Source: Colias croceus (Eukaryota; Arthropoda; Insecta; Lepidoptera; Pieridae). From it: 64,000 bases of DNA. Below are positions 62,944 to 64,000 of this stretch, piece by piece. The notes under the pieces are model-generated. The model saw only the letters and a list, made by a program, of their open reading frames with translations, did no database searches and had not been told where the DNA came from. The stretch covers positions 7,700,501 to 7,764,500 of the forward strand of contig NC_059558.1 of NCBI RefSeq assembly GCF_905220415.1. Reading direction: 5' to 3'. Every line of letters starts with the position of its first letter. Position 1 is the stretch's first letter. The translations under genes and the position numbers were made by a program.

Positions 62944-63848
62944 TTTTTTTGGTTGATTTTGTTAACGACAATTGTAGGTTTACCTTTTATATATTTTATG
63001 GTGAGATCGGTTTCACCGTTTTCTGTGCGTCGATTCAACTCCACTTTTAGCGATTGTAAGAAACGTTTTTGCGCAGGAGTTTGATCTGAGTAGATACGAA
63101 TACCAGCGGGTACGTGGTCTTTATTCCGAAGCAGGTTTTTTGGCGTACTTGTATCACTAAAACATAATTTTATTGGCCTATTCTTATTTGGGATATATTT
63201 CCCCACTCTAAAACAATTAATCGGCTTGGGACAGTCTTTATATAACGATAATATAAGCTTTAAAGTTACTTCATTATCATAGGTACGTCTTGAGTCAGGA
63301 TTTCTGTCAATCTTTTCCGCTATTCCAGTGACAATAAGGTTTTTTTCACGATTATATCGGTCTTTAAGTTCAAGAATAACGGATTCCTCTTGTATTACGG
63401 GCTGTATAGAATTTTCGATGGTTGTTATGTTTTTTAATTGAATTATTTCCCTTTCAAGACTATTAATTTTCTCTTGGTTCGATGCGTAGTTAGATTCGAT
63501 AGTTTTAATTTTCGATGTAATTAATTCGAACTGTTGTGTTAGATTCTCAGCAGTGTATTTGACAGTTTTAATTTCGTTTTTAATTTCCGATATTTCATCA
63601 CGTACAAATTTAAAATTTTCGTTTTGGGTTTTACTAAAATCCTCTAAGAACTTCATCATATCCGAGCGCAGGCTCGCGAAATCCGTTTTGTAATCGATTT
63701 CATCTGACCGCTCCTTTCGTTTTCTAAAGCAAACATTTGTATGATAATCACTTTTTTCGATGAAGGTAGATAGATTAGGTTCCGATCCACTAGTCGTTTC
63801 GCTCCCACATATTGAGATGTTACGAGGCGGCGTTCTCTGCAGACTCAT
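62940..63848 (-). CDS. CR1/L2-like ORF1: coiled-coil, RRM-like protein
   Basis: 302 residues from ATG at 63848, chosen because the related copies start with a similar MSVRRSPTR; the frame stays open upstream to 63989. Residues about 62-160 form a coiled coil (EISEIKNEIKTVKY, NQEKINSLEREIIQLKN). Residues about 170-245 (NLIVTGIAEKIDRNPDS, INCFRVGKYIPNKNRPIKLC) look like the RRM-type domain of CR1/L2-group ORF1 proteins. A basic C-terminal part follows. It probably binds the element RNA. The last codons CAA AAA AAC TAA carry the slippery heptamer. Confidence 0.88.
   Translation of the reverse strand: MSLQRTPPRNISICGSETTSGSEPNLSTFIEKSDYHTNVCFRKRKERSDEIDYKTDFASLRSDMMKFLEDFSKTQNENFKFVRDEISEIKNEIKTVKYTAENLTQQFELITSKIKTIESNYASNQEKINSLEREIIQLKNITTIENSIQPVIQEESVILELKDRYNREKNLIVTGIAEKIDRNPDSRRTYDNEVTLKLILSLYKDCPKPINCFRVGKYIPNKNRPIKLCFSDTSTPKNLLRNKDHVPAGIRIYSDQTPAQKRFLQSLKVELNRRTENGETDLTIKYIKGKPTIVVNKINQKN
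62943..62949 (-). promoter_or_regulatory. putative -1 frameshift site A AAA AAC
   Basis: The ORF1 frame reads CAA AAA AAC TAA. A -1 slip on A AAA AAC continues as CTA AAC ATA, the ORF2 frame, with no stop from there through the endonuclease. The heptamer matches the X XXY YYZ rule in the right phase. No strong downstream stem is obvious in the AT-rich sequence that follows. Confidence 0.65.
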
Positions 63849-64000
63849 GCTGTAGCGTACGTCACAGCGCAAAGTCTCCGCACGGGTGTAACAAGGTAAA
63901 AAATAGCAACTGCTCTTGTTCCGCGGAAGGTGCGCGGGGGCACGTACGGCGGTCCGCAGCACTGGCACAGTAGAAGCACAGGGTCTCAAGTAATTTAAGT

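Larger units (their letters stand above)
59875..64000 (-). mobile_element. CR1/L2-like non-LTR retrotransposon with ORF1 and ORF2
   Basis: ORF1 at 62940-63848 and ORF2 from the slippery site at 62943 to 60043. The 3' UTR ends near AAAGTCTTTAAACCT (about 59875), the same ending as in the decayed relatives at 49091 and 52743. The 5' UTR runs to the window edge, so completeness there cannot be judged. Both frames are open. Confidence 0.9.

Overview
This is insect DNA, most probably from a butterfly or moth (Lepidoptera). It is AT-rich, host genes are split into short exons with GT..AG introns, and the spaces between are filled with transposable elements. The dispersed repeats carrying 'CCGCGGCTTCGCCCGC', 'GTTCCCGTGGGATTTCC' and 'TACCACGGGCGAAGCCGG' are of a kind that is ubiquitous in lepidopteran genomes. 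The species cannot be fixed from the window.

Host genes. (1) Positions 162-16118, minus strand, hold a complete 13-exon gene for a 26/29 kDa-proteinase-like cysteine protease (papain family C1A, about 539 aa). It has a signal peptide, a long N-terminal region, an I29-type propeptide and a protease domain with Gln342, Cys348, His487 and Asn507. All exon phases agree. Its introns hold a non-LTR retrotransposon, a foldback element, several MITEs and a Tc1 element nested in a MITE. A 106-bp piece of exon 12 is repeated just inside intron 12. (2) Positions 34025-34951, minus strand, hold a two-exon gene for an unknown 71-aa secreted peptide. Its paralogue lies just downstream (exon 1 at 30701, exon 2 at 24521-24734); it is broken by frameshifts and a stop, and its 6-kb intron holds a full-length Jockey-like element. 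(3) At 40893-40947, plus strand, there is a convincing first coding exon (signal peptide followed by GTAAGT) of a secreted protein whose later exons I could not find.

Mobile elements. A young Ty1/copia element (16462-20982) has identical 165-bp LTRs, a 5-bp target duplication, a primer site matching the initiator-tRNA anticodon arm and an intact polyprotein; it sits about 0.35 kb upstream of the protease start codon. A Jockey-like element (26113-30535) has ORF1, ORF2 and an 11-bp target duplication. A CR1/L2-like element (59875-64000) has ORF1 and ORF2 joined through a canonical A AAA AAC -1 slippery heptamer just before the ORF1 stop, and ORF2 lacks a usable AUG. A related, decayed LINE sits inside a terminal-inverted-repeat element that is present as two tandem copies separated by a (TA)n tract (48808-55755). 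Further elements are a 2.06-kb element with 470-bp inverted arms built on 'GTACGGC' modules (22172-24231), two TTAA-flanked piggyBac-like remnants (31457-32889, 38997-40258), a Helitron/PIF1 helicase scrap (about 9175-9285) and many MITEs and SINEs.

Layout: 0.1-16.1 kb protease gene; 16.5-21 kb copia; 21-25.7 kb nested SINEs, MITEs and the giant inverted-repeat element; 24.5-35 kb secreted-peptide pair with Jockey and the first piggyBac-like remnant; 35-48.7 kb intergenic repeats, the second piggyBac-like remnant and the orphan signal exon; 48.8-55.8 kb tandem composite element; 55.8-59.9 kb mostly featureless; 59.9-64 kb CR1/L2-like element running to the window edge.
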